This document shows positions 25,417-31,659 of a DNA stretch of 31,659 bases, one piece after another. Within the stretch, counting starts at the first letter, position 1, and the number at the start of each line of letters is the position of its first letter. The DNA lies in the IMG/VR virus record IMGVR_UViG_3300028767_000068, positions 1 to 31,659 of that record; one strand, 5' to 3'. Under the pieces are notes generated by a model. The model was not told the origin of the DNA and made no database searches. It was given only the letters and a program-made list of their open reading frames with translations. Source of the stretch: a virus. A program made the translations under genes and the position numbers.

Positions 25417-26594
25417 GAGTAACTAGATATGATACCGCCAAAGGTGATGCTCTTACTTTCCCCGCCAAGTTCAACGAAGACGGTTCTGTAGAAGCGCGTT
25501 CTATTATTACTTCTATTGGTGTGTTTCCCTACAAGCTTCCTAATGGAACTATCCGTCACGAGCTTCGCGATGTAGATGAGGTCTTCTCTAAAGTAAGTCT
25601 TGATTCGATGGCAAACATGCCTATTTATATTGGGCATAAATATGATGATAAAGGCAAACTGATTAAGGATGAGGCTAAACGAAAAGAGATGGCAGTTGGC
25701 TACACCTCCGAATCAGTAAATGGAAATAATGTATTTGCTTCTGCTGATCTTAAAGTCACTCGGGCTGATGGTGTAGAGGCAATTAAAAAAGGAATGCAAT
25801 CTCTTTCTGTTGGATATGACTGCGAAGTAATTCCTGAGTCTGGTGTGTGGTGTGGAATTCATTATGATGCTATTCAGAAAAATATAGTTAACGATCACCT
25901 TGCCCTCTGTTATGTGGGCCGTCAGGGAGATCAGGCTGTGATTCATATGGATAGTGAAGATGCGATACTTGTTGATGATGCCGCAGTAGTGGCGGCTGAA
26001 GATAAAAACTCTAAGGAGAAGGAAATGGCTAATAAGAGAACCATTCAGCTTGATTCTGTTGACTATGAAGCAGATGAAGCTGTGATTGATGCTCTCAAGA
26101 AAGTAGAAGCCAGAGCCGACTCGCTTGATAAAGAGGTTAAAGCCGCTGGGGTGGATAAGTCCAAACTTGAGGCAGAACGAGACTCTTTCAAGGCGAAATT
26201 CGACGCTGCTGAAGCTGAACTTGAGAACATGAAGAAAGCTCATCTCGATGAATCTGCTATTAATGCTCGTGTGGCACAGCGGATTGTTCTGGTGGAGACT
26301 GCCAAGAAAGCGGGTGTAGAAGTTAAGGGTGACGAGGCTGACATTGATCTCAAGAAAGCTGTCATTACTAAGGTCTATGCTGATGTGAAGTTTGACGGTA
26401 AAGATGATGTTTACATCAATGCCGGTTATGATTTTGCTGTAGGTGATCTTAATAAGAAACTTGCTGCTGGAGCAGATGCCACCGTTCGCTCGACTGGTGC
26501 AACTGTTGTTAAGACGGATAGTGCAGATGACAAATCTGCTGATGCTGCGCGGAAACGTATGATTGATGAACGTCTCAAGCGCGGTAAGAAATAA
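25413..26594 (+). CDS. DUF2213-type capsid protease/scaffold protein
   Basis: The 393-residue product likely combines a head-maturation protease domain with a scaffold. The N-terminal half matches DUF2213: YDTAKGDALTFPAKF, GVFPYKLPNGTIRHELRD, SMANMPIYIGH, MQSLSVGYDCEVIPESGVW..HYDAIQKNIVNDHLALCYVGRQG; the GH, SVGY and NHLAL-like positions match the conserved sites. From about residue 230 a long coiled coil (SLDKEVKAAGVDKSKLEAERDSFKAKFDAAEAEL) resembles scaffold regions. The C-terminus is charged (MIDERLKRGKK). The usual position is before the capsid genes, as here. An ATG at 26026 behind AAGGAGAAGGAA could give a free scaffold product. Confidence 0.85.
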   Translation: MRVTRYDTAKGDALTFPAKFNEDGSVEARSIITSIGVFPYKLPNGTIRHELRDVDEVFSKVSLDSMANMPIYIGHKYDDKGKLIKDEAKRKEMAVGYTSESVNGNNVFASADLKVTRADGVEAIKKGMQSLSVGYDCEVIPESGVWCGIHYDAIQKNIVNDHLALCYVGRQGDQAVIHMDSEDAILVDDAAVVAAEDKNSKEKEMANKRTIQLDSVDYEADEAVIDALKKVEARADSLDKEVKAAGVDKSKLEAERDSFKAKFDAAEAELENMKKAHLDESAINARVAQRIVLVETAKKAGVEVKGDEADIDLKKAVITKVYADVKFDGKDDVYINAGYDFAVGDLNKKLAAGADATVRSTGATVVKTDSADDKSADAARKRMIDERLKRGKK

Positions 26595-26605
26595 GGGAGG
26601 TAGAC

Positions 26606-27349
26606 ATGGGTGCTTATGGTGCTCCTGATGCTGCGATTGCTGGGTTGATTGTTGGAATTCCCAATGCTGTGGAATCTGCAATTGCAAAAGAAAATATCGC
26701 TTATGGTTCTCCTGTTTTTGGCCCGGTAGGTGTTGAAAATAAGGCGTATGGCCCTCACACGGATGTTGCTACGATCACCCTTTCTGGTGTACTCGTTACG
26801 TCCAATGTTATTACTACCACGATTGCAGGTACTGCAGTTGCTTCTACGTTTGCCACGGATCATGCAACGACCATGACAGCCCATATTGCAGCGATTAATG
26901 CCAATGCAACTCTTGTTGCTGCTGGTTATAGTGCTGCTGCGGGTGGCTCCAATCTGATTGTTGTTATTACAGGCCCCGTTGGTACTTCTGTTGCTGTTAC
27001 TTCTGTTGTTACCCTTGGTGCTGGTCAGGCAACTGCAACTTATACCTACACCACTAATGCTAAGTTCCTTGGTATTGCTGCGTTCGTTCAGAATGGTGGT
27101 AAGGATTGGGGTGCCGGTAACGCAGGATGGAAGACTGGCATGTCAGTCAACATTGTTGCTGACGGTACAGCGTGGGTTCCTGCAGAAAGTTCTGTTTCTG
27201 ATAAGAAAGCCGCTTATGTAGTTATTAGTGGAACGGGAACGATTGGCAATTTTGGAACAGTTTCTACCAGCAATTACGACATTGGTAGTTTCTTCCGCTC
27301 GAACGTAAACAATGGCCTTGCGATCCTTGAAGTTCGCGGTCTCAAATAA
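26606..27349 (+). CDS. Capsid cement/decoration-like structural protein
   Basis: The 247-residue, Ala/Thr/Val-rich beta product begins MGAYGAPDAAIAGLIVGIPNAVESAIAKENIAYGSPVFGPVG, a pattern typical of phage cement or DUF2190-like proteins (A-x-NI-x-YGxPVF). The rest is a low-complexity Thr/Ala beta region with VTGPVGTSVAVTSVVTLGAG, then SYDIGSFFRS and a C-terminal ILEVRGLK. An AAGGGAGGTAGAC site precedes it and it is immediately followed by the major capsid gene. Decoration of the capsid lattice is inferred. Confidence 0.75.
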   Translation: MGAYGAPDAAIAGLIVGIPNAVESAIAKENIAYGSPVFGPVGVENKAYGPHTDVATITLSGVLVTSNVITTTIAGTAVASTFATDHATTMTAHIAAINANATLVAAGYSAAAGGSNLIVVITGPVGTSVAVTSVVTLGAGQATATYTYTTNAKFLGIAAFVQNGGKDWGAGNAGWKTGMSVNIVADGTAWVPAESSVSDKKAAYVVISGTGTIGNFGTVSTSNYDIGSFFRSNVNNGLAILEVRGLK

Positions 27350-27360
27350 GGAGGTAGGAA

Positions 27361-28299
27361 ATGGCTGATGATCTGATGCACCTTGATTCTGGAGAGTCTA
27401 TTTTCTTCACCCGTGATCTTGAAACGATTCGTGCCAAGACTTATGACATTAAGTATGACGATAATTTTAAGATGCTTGCCACGCTTCCCATCTCTATGGA
27501 AGGTGATCCCCTCGATATTGACATTACCCATCGTTCCTATGGTCGTGTAGGTATTGCTAAGATGGGCGGCGGGGACTACGCCACCGACTTCCCATCCGTC
27601 GATATCTTCGCTACCGAGACGACTGTTAAGGTCTATCCTGTACAGGCTTCATATCGGTATAACAAAGATGAAATTGCCCGTGCTGCTAAGATGAATCGTC
27701 CCCTTGATGCTCTTCGTGCTTCTGCTGCTCGTAAAGCTGTCGAAAAGAAGCTGAATGATGTTGCAATGAACGGTGACACTGTTACCGGTGTTGTGGGATT
27801 CTTTGGCCTTGCAGGAACCTCAACTTATACTGTTCCTGCTGGAGCTGCTTCTAGTACCATCTGGAGCACCAAGACTTCTGACGAGATCTTGAAAGATCTG
27901 TTTGGTATCAGCAATGCTATCATCCAGTCCACTAAAGGTATTGAGATCCCTGATACCCTCATGCTCCCGCTTTCTAGCTACCAGCTCATTGAGCAGAAGC
28001 GTCTTGCAGATGAGACCGAGAAGACAGTTCTTCAGTACTTCCTTGAGACCAGTAAGAACATCACGAACGTCCTTTGGTTCAACGAGCTTGAGACGATTAT
28101 GCCCTCTGGATACACCTCCACTAAGGGTATGTTCTGTTTCAAGAACGATGCAGACCACGTAGTTTTTGACCTTCCGATGGATTTCTCTCAGGAAGAGGTT
28201 CTGCGCGATGGACTCGCTTATGTGATCCCTTGCAGAGCGAAGACTGCGGGCTGCACCTGCTTCTATCCCTTATCAATTTGCAAAGGGTTTGGGATTTAG
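27361..28299 (+). CDS. Major capsid protein (DUF2184 type)
   Basis: The 312-residue product resembles DUF2184-family major capsid proteins that assemble the shell. Signatures include IFFTRDLETIRAKTYDIKY near the start, RVGIAKMGGGDYATDFPSVD and a YRYNKDEIARAAKMNRPLDALRASAARKAVEKKLNDVAMNG helix, then VGFFGL and DTLMLPLSSYQLI, closing with SICKGFGI. The AAGGAGGTAGGAA site is strong and codon use favours high expression (many C-ending codons unlike its neighbours). The gene ends TAG. A homing endonuclease gene follows immediately. Confidence 0.9.
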   Translation: MADDLMHLDSGESIFFTRDLETIRAKTYDIKYDDNFKMLATLPISMEGDPLDIDITHRSYGRVGIAKMGGGDYATDFPSVDIFATETTVKVYPVQASYRYNKDEIARAAKMNRPLDALRASAARKAVEKKLNDVAMNGDTVTGVVGFFGLAGTSTYTVPAGAASSTIWSTKTSDEILKDLFGISNAIIQSTKGIEIPDTLMLPLSSYQLIEQKRLADETEKTVLQYFLETSKNITNVLWFNELETIMPSGYTSTKGMFCFKNDADHVVFDLPMDFSQEEVLRDGLAYVIPCRAKTAGCTCFYPLSICKGFGI

Positions 28300-28312
28300 A
28301 CTAGGTTAAGGT

Positions 28313-28351
28313 ATGAGGGGTATTGTGTTAATCCACAGTACCCTTTATACT
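28313..28351 (+). promoter_or_regulatory. Diverged promoter cassette before the GIY-YIG gene
   Basis: ATGAGGGGTATT (28313-28324) then TTGTGT (28323-28328), 17-bp spacer, TATACT (28346-28351). It shares the ATGAGGGGT box of the cassettes at 22720, 25301 and 31605. AAGGAGAG for the ATG at 28388 lies downstream. Confidence 0.5.
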
Positions 28352-28387
28352 TCCATTATTAAACTTTTTCAAGGAGAGACTTTAATA

Positions 28388-29329
28388 ATGGGATGTGTGT
28401 ATAGAGCAACTTGTAACACAACAGGGAAGTATTATATTGGGAAGACTATTGGGCCTTTGAAAGAAAGAGCGTACGCCCATAAAATAGCAAAAGATGATTG
28501 TGTATTTCATAGAGCTTTACGAAAATATGAGTGGGATGATTTTACATGGGATATATTGTATGAGGACAATGATGAGCAAGCTCTGTATTGTAAGGAGCGA
28601 CTTTTCATAAAGATATACAATTCAATACTTCCATATGGGTATAATATGACCACAGGGGGAGATGGGAATTACAGCATAGAGTGTAGTGATGATTGGCGAT
28701 TTAAAAATATGGAGAGGGCTTATAGATTAGCCAAACAGATATACTGTGTAGAGCTAAATAAAGTGTATCCTTCTATATATGAGGCTCATTATGAGACAGA
28801 TGTAACAGCGGGCTGTATAACTTCACTCTGTAACAACCCATTTCGAAAGGCACATAAGTATCATTTTTGTTATGCTTATACAGACACTATAGAGGAGTTG
28901 CGTAATAGATATATCTGCAACAAATTGCAATATGGTAACTACAAGGATGACTCTCCAATTGCTAAAGAACGTAGGGCCAAAGCTGCTAGTGGTCAAAAAT
29001 GGCCTCCTCATATGTATTTAATTATGGCAGATCGTATGTCTGGTGAACGTAATCCGTTTTATGGGAAGCATTTATCGGAAGAACAGAAAGCGCGAGTGGG
29101 TACTTATGCAAGTGCTCATTTTAAGGGTGCAGGAAATCCATCAGCTAAAGATGTGATGAATTTAGATACTGGAGAACATTTCTCTACAATGAAAGGTGCT
29201 GCAGAATTCTATCATCTGCCACCTAAAGCAGAGAGCAATATATGCTCATGCTGCACTGGTAAGCTAAAGACTGCCTATGGATATAGGTGGGCTTATTATA
29301 AAGAAGGTAAAGACCTTCAAAAATCATAA
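28388..29329 (+). CDS. GIY-YIG homing endonuclease with NUMOD motifs
   Basis: The 313-residue product has an N-terminal GIY-YIG nuclease: CVYRATCNTTGKYYIGKTIGPLKERAYAHK, with the YIG Tyr/Gly and the downstream Arg; the first triplet reads VYR rather than GIY. A short helical linker and a middle domain lead to NUMOD3-type GERNPFYGKHLSEEQKARVG and a second NPSAKDV copy, then an IENR1-like MNLDTGEHFSTMKGAAEFYHLP..ICSCCTG segment for DNA binding. It lies between the major capsid gene and the connector genes. It starts at 28388 behind AAGGAGAGACTTTAATA; the frame extends to 28313 but upstream codons belong to the cassette. Confidence 0.9.
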   Translation: MGCVYRATCNTTGKYYIGKTIGPLKERAYAHKIAKDDCVFHRALRKYEWDDFTWDILYEDNDEQALYCKERLFIKIYNSILPYGYNMTTGGDGNYSIECSDDWRFKNMERAYRLAKQIYCVELNKVYPSIYEAHYETDVTAGCITSLCNNPFRKAHKYHFCYAYTDTIEELRNRYICNKLQYGNYKDDSPIAKERRAKAASGQKWPPHMYLIMADRMSGERNPFYGKHLSEEQKARVGTYASAHFKGAGNPSAKDVMNLDTGEHFSTMKGAAEFYHLPPKAESNICSCCTGKLKTAYGYRWAYYKEGKDLQKS

Positions 29330-29340
29330 AGGAGATACCT

Positions 29341-29835
29341 ATGATTATTACGTCGAAAGATACCGGATGTATTCTGGTTCCGTGTGCTACGATCCCCAAT
29401 ACCTATGTAACTATTGTTCCGGGTACTAGTGAAATTGATGATATTCAGTGGGCTGACGCCCGTGCAACTGCCCAGCATTTTTTGGATGATGAGACTCTCC
29501 ATGAGGAATTCTACAAGGTGAACTATGAAGACATCCTTGTTAAGAAAGGGGAAGACTCTGAAGGTGCAGATGACGAACTTGCTTATCCTCAGGAGCTTGT
29601 CCTTGAGTCTGATGATAAGAAAGAAAAGAATAAGCGACTTGTTCCTGCTAAACTGGCTAATATTGACCGTAAGGGTGGAAAAGTTGGAGCTGGTGGCAAG
29701 GTAATTGCTCTTGTTAAGAACACCTTCCATCCTGATACGTTGCGTAACTGGTATGATACTGAAGAGCGGCAGGATGTACGCCTTGAGATTTTCAAACAGA
29801 AAGAAGGTGTCGAAAAGGGCACCATCAAAGGATAA
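29341..29835 (+). CDS. Hypothetical head-region protein
   Basis: The 164-residue, charged product (about 30% Asp/Glu/Lys) begins MIITSKDTGCILVPCATIPNTYVTIVPGTSE with an acidic middle (KKGEDSEGADDELAYPQELVLESDDKKEKNK), the usual position of a small structural or assembly protein between major capsid and DUF4054 genes. The AAAGGAGATACCT site is strong. Not recognised beyond that. Confidence 0.65.
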   Translation: MIITSKDTGCILVPCATIPNTYVTIVPGTSEIDDIQWADARATAQHFLDDETLHEEFYKVNYEDILVKKGEDSEGADDELAYPQELVLESDDKKEKNKRLVPAKLANIDRKGGKVGAGGKVIALVKNTFHPDTLRNWYDTEERQDVRLEIFKQKEGVEKGTIKG

Positions 29836-29839
29836 ATAA

Positions 29840-30220
29840 ATGACCGCCGAGGAAATACTGCAATATGAGTGCCCTGCTCTCTATGCACTTACTGCTACCA
29901 TGAATTATTATGTAGCCTCTGCTAGGCTTGAACTCAGTGCTAGCGTCCTCGGTGTTTTTTATGACAAGGCTGTAGCTTATCTTGCTGCTCATCGCTACAG
30001 CCTTAATACAGTCCAGAATTCAGCCGTAGGAGCTGGGGCTGGTAGAATCACTTCTAAGACCGAAGGAAGGCTCTCTGTATCATTTGGTGGTATAGATAGT
30101 GCTACTGATGATTATGGACTTACAAATTATGGTTTACAGCTTAAAGGCATCATAGATAAATGCGGACTAGTGGCTTCGTCTTCATCCACTTTTGCTGTTA
30201 ATTGCCTTATGGACAATTGA
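29840..30220 (+). CDS. Head-tail connector, DUF4054-like
   Basis: The 126-residue product fits DUF4054-type adaptors that sit under the portal: CPALYALTATMNYYVASARLELSASVLGVFYDKAVAYLAAHRYS in the helical N-terminal half, then AGAGRITSKTEGRLSVSFGGI and a DDYGLTNYGLQLKGII helix. The position after the capsid genes is as expected. The SD is GGATAAATA and weak, just five bases from the preceding stop. Confidence 0.75.
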   Translation: MTAEEILQYECPALYALTATMNYYVASARLELSASVLGVFYDKAVAYLAAHRYSLNTVQNSAVGAGAGRITSKTEGRLSVSFGGIDSATDDYGLTNYGLQLKGIIDKCGLVASSSSTFAVNCLMDN

Positions 30221-30221
30221 T

Positions 30222-30569
30222 ATGGCATTATTCCCTGAATGCAGAGAAACACATAGAGTATATAGGCAAGTTGAAGCTAGTGGCTTTTCAGATGCCACTC
30301 TTACTTATGTAGGAACAGTACAAGGCAGACTTGAGCCCATAGGTGCAAGTGAAGCCTTTTTGAATGAGCAAAATAACCAGAATATATCCCATTACGACTT
30401 CTTGGATGTTTCCTATGACGGAGTTGTAATGGCGCAAGATTATATATTGGATCCTAGAAACAAGCAATATCATGTTGTTGGTGAACCAGAGGTGTGGCGG
30501 AATCTTATACCTCAGTTAGTCCTGAAGTTAGAGATACCTCAGACGGAGATAGACGTAAGTGACCTCTAA
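30222..30569 (+). CDS. Head-tail joining protein-like
   Basis: The 115-residue beta-rich product begins MALFPECRETHRVYRQVEASGFSDATLTYVGTVQGRLEP, with a hydrophilic middle and a DYILDPRNKQYHVVGEPEVWRNLIPQLVLKLE end, the plan of small stopper or joining proteins. The ATG at 30222 is preferred; an upstream TTG-start extension overlaps the DUF4054 gene. No strong SD is seen, so coupling is likely. The 3' end overlaps the next gene by 11 bases. Confidence 0.65.
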   Translation: MALFPECRETHRVYRQVEASGFSDATLTYVGTVQGRLEPIGASEAFLNEQNNQNISHYDFLDVSYDGVVMAQDYILDPRNKQYHVVGEPEVWRNLIPQLVLKLEIPQTEIDVSDL

Positions 30570-31122
30570 TTATGTCAAATGGAAATGTTCGGGGGAGATT
30601 ACTAAATCAGCTTTCGCCGATGCTCTTCCTATAGGCATACAGGCTCTTATGAATGATGTCGGGGCTAAAGCAGTAGCAAATATGAAGGCTATAACCAGCA
30701 AGCATGATGCCTCTGGTGAATTAACAGATTCTATTATGTGGGTTACTGCTGCTGGTGGAACCCATCCTAGTGGGTGGGCAGGTGAAACTAAAGAAGTAGA
30801 TGCTCCTACAGATATTTACACAGTACGAGCTGGATCTGCAGCAGAACATGCTATTTATAGGGAAACAGAATCGAGTATTCACTTGACTGATGATGGTAGT
30901 GATTTGTTTATTGAGCGTATGAAGAGTTGGTACTGGATTAGATTTAAGAAAAATCCAGATGATCCAGATAACAAGAATAGCTTCTATAAACTCTTGAGTA
31001 AGATACGGAATACTAAGACAGCAGGTGTGCCTTTTGTTAAACCCACTAAAGATATGATAGTGCCCTATGCAAATAGCAGATTCAAGACCATTATGAATAT
31101 GGCGTTAAGGACTAAAAAATGA
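30559..31122 (+). CDS. HK97 gp10-like tail component
   Basis: The 187-residue product resembles the gp10-like tail-completion family: IGIQALMNDVGAKAVANMKAITSKHDASGELTDSIMW near the start, then PTDIYTVRAGSAAEHAIYRETESS and a C-terminal basic PFVKPTKDMI..FKTIMNMALRTKK. The start is GTG at 30559 with GGAGATAGACGTAA upstream; no in-frame ATG is better. It overlaps both neighbours. Confidence 0.75.
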   Translation: MTSNYVKWKCSGEITKSAFADALPIGIQALMNDVGAKAVANMKAITSKHDASGELTDSIMWVTAAGGTHPSGWAGETKEVDAPTDIYTVRAGSAAEHAIYRETESSIHLTDDGSDLFIERMKSWYWIRFKKNPDDPDNKNSFYKLLSKIRNTKTAGVPFVKPTKDMIVPYANSRFKTIMNMALRTKK

Positions 31123-31532
31123 TAGAAGCAGATATAATTGGAATCCTACAAGGCAACTCAACCCTCACTACAGCTCTTGGGGGTATCAATAAGATATTCT
31201 ATATTCAGGCAGGAACTACTGCAACTATGCCTTGGTTGCTTGTGGAAGTGGCCTCTGGAACTCCTCAGAAGATGGGGGCTAGTAGGCAGCAGGTTACAGC
31301 TACAGCCCGACTCACACTTGCCATTGCACATACCAGTGCTGTCAAGGGTAGGCAGATAATGGAATACGCTAAGGACGCTTTACAGGGATTGCGCGGAGAC
31401 GCTACAGAGAGCAAGGACTTGGAAGTCCGGTGTAGCGATGTGACTAGCTATGCAGGGGTTGGTTCTACAGATATATTTAACCTTACCTGCACCTGTAAGT
31501 TTATGGAAGACTGGGTTACACAACACGTTTAG
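31119..31532 (+). CDS. Tail terminator/completion-like protein
   Basis: The 137-residue product begins MIEADIIGILQGNSTLTTALGGINKIFYIQAG and has a MPWLLVEVASGTPQ strand, RLTLAIAHTSAVKGRQIMEYAKDALQGL and a final SYAGVGSTDIFNLTCTCKF beta region, consistent with the DUF3168-like tail-terminator fold. The position after gp10-like genes supports this. It ends TAG; the frame stays open for 28 more codons to TGA across the terminator. Confidence 0.75.
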   Translation: MIEADIIGILQGNSTLTTALGGINKIFYIQAGTTATMPWLLVEVASGTPQKMGASRQQVTATARLTLAIAHTSAVKGRQIMEYAKDALQGLRGDATESKDLEVRCSDVTSYAGVGSTDIFNLTCTCKFMEDWVTQHV

Positions 31533-31572
31533 TTCATGTACCGGGAGTACCGGGAGTACAAGGAATATTCAG

Positions 31573-31597
31573 AACCCGCTGTAATAGGTGGGTTTTT
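31573..31597 (+). terminator. Probable terminator
   Basis: AACCC (31573-31577) pairs with GGGTT (31590-31594) plus flanking GC/GG pairs, followed by TTTTTG. It separates the connector unit from the next promoter cassette. Confidence 0.6.
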
Positions 31598-31604
31598 GCT
31601 TTGT

Positions 31605-31659
31605 TATGAGGGGTGTTGACAAAATCATACAGTAGTGTATCCTTTTGTATACAATGCCA
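31605..31659 (+). promoter_or_regulatory. Late promoter cassette at the window end
   Basis: Identical over all 55 bases to 22720-22774: ATGAGGGGT box, TTGACA (31616-31621), 16-bp spacer, TATCCT (31638-31643), TGTATACA, and an ATGCCA start at 31654. It should drive the next gene (probably tail genes) outside the window. Confidence 0.8.

Noticed and set aside
25713-26687. Minus-strand 324-codon frame opposite the DUF2213 gene
   Set aside because: Antisense of a well-supported gene, starting without SD; composition (Ser/Asn/Ile-rich) is typical of an antisense shadow.
31536-31619. Short frame MYREYREYKEY after the tail-terminator gene
   Set aside because: It is in frame with the TAG-ended gene but lacks an SD, overlaps a terminator and the -35 of the next cassette, and owes its open start to an ACCGGGAGT repeat.

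Overview
The window is a 31.7-kb piece of a tailed double-stranded DNA phage genome (or prophage), about 40% G+C. It carries a complete large terminase, a DUF1073-type portal, a MuF-like minor head protein, a DUF2213 protease/scaffold-type protein, a cement-like protein, a DUF2184-type major capsid protein and the first connector and tail-completion genes. Coding density is high, many start and stop codons overlap, and Shine-Dalgarno sites are strong. At least ten promoters are near-consensus sigma-70 sites (TTGACA, 17-18 bp, TATAAT), so the host uses canonical bacterial signals. Two lipoprotein signals and a lytic transglycosylase with a Sec signal fit a host with an exported envelope compartment, probably Gram-negative, but the host cannot be named from sequence alone.

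Layout. Positions 80-6930 are a leftward region of mostly tiny genes: small zinc-ribbon proteins, small membrane proteins, an SSB-like protein, a DUF551 protein and, unexpectedly, a small-terminase-like gene about 17.5 kb from the large terminase. Leftward promoters lie at 6958, 6068, 4797, 2595 and 1038. Positions 6930-7430 are the divergent control region, with an AT-rich stretch, CCTTGAAG iterons, a 17-bp inverted repeat, a rightward promoter and a highly structured leader. Positions 7429-12961 hold a replication-initiator-like protein and a tightly packed set of small genes, including a protein with 14 tandem NSGxx pentapeptides, a HAD phosphatase-like protein that has lost its nucleophile, and a GNAT-like protein. 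Positions 12962-18355 contain two long non-coding islands around short transcription units, each with its own promoter and often a terminator, plus an HNH homing endonuclease; a second HNH-AP2 endonuclease follows at 18356. Positions 18900-21240 look like envelope and lysis functions: a lipoprotein with a transglutaminase-like Cys/His pattern, an exported lytic transglycosylase and a frameshifted small lipoprotein. Positions 21300-31659 are the packaging and structural module, interrupted by a GIY-YIG homing endonuclease directly after the major capsid gene.

How it fits together. Regulation appears modular. A promoter cassette beginning ATGAGGGGTRTT drives the portal block, the protease/capsid block and the block starting at the window end; diverged copies precede two homing endonuclease genes. 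Palindromic TGTATACA boxes recur in these cassettes and in the replication-gene leader, which suggests one phage regulator acting on both early and late genes. The last 55 bases of the window repeat 22720-22774 exactly, including an ATGCCA start, so the window probably ends where an assembly broke on this repeat.

Most likely overlooked content: the structured replication leader, the promoter/operator family, a possible ~360-nt RNA at 17886-18245, and several small genes interrupted by a stop codon or frameshift.
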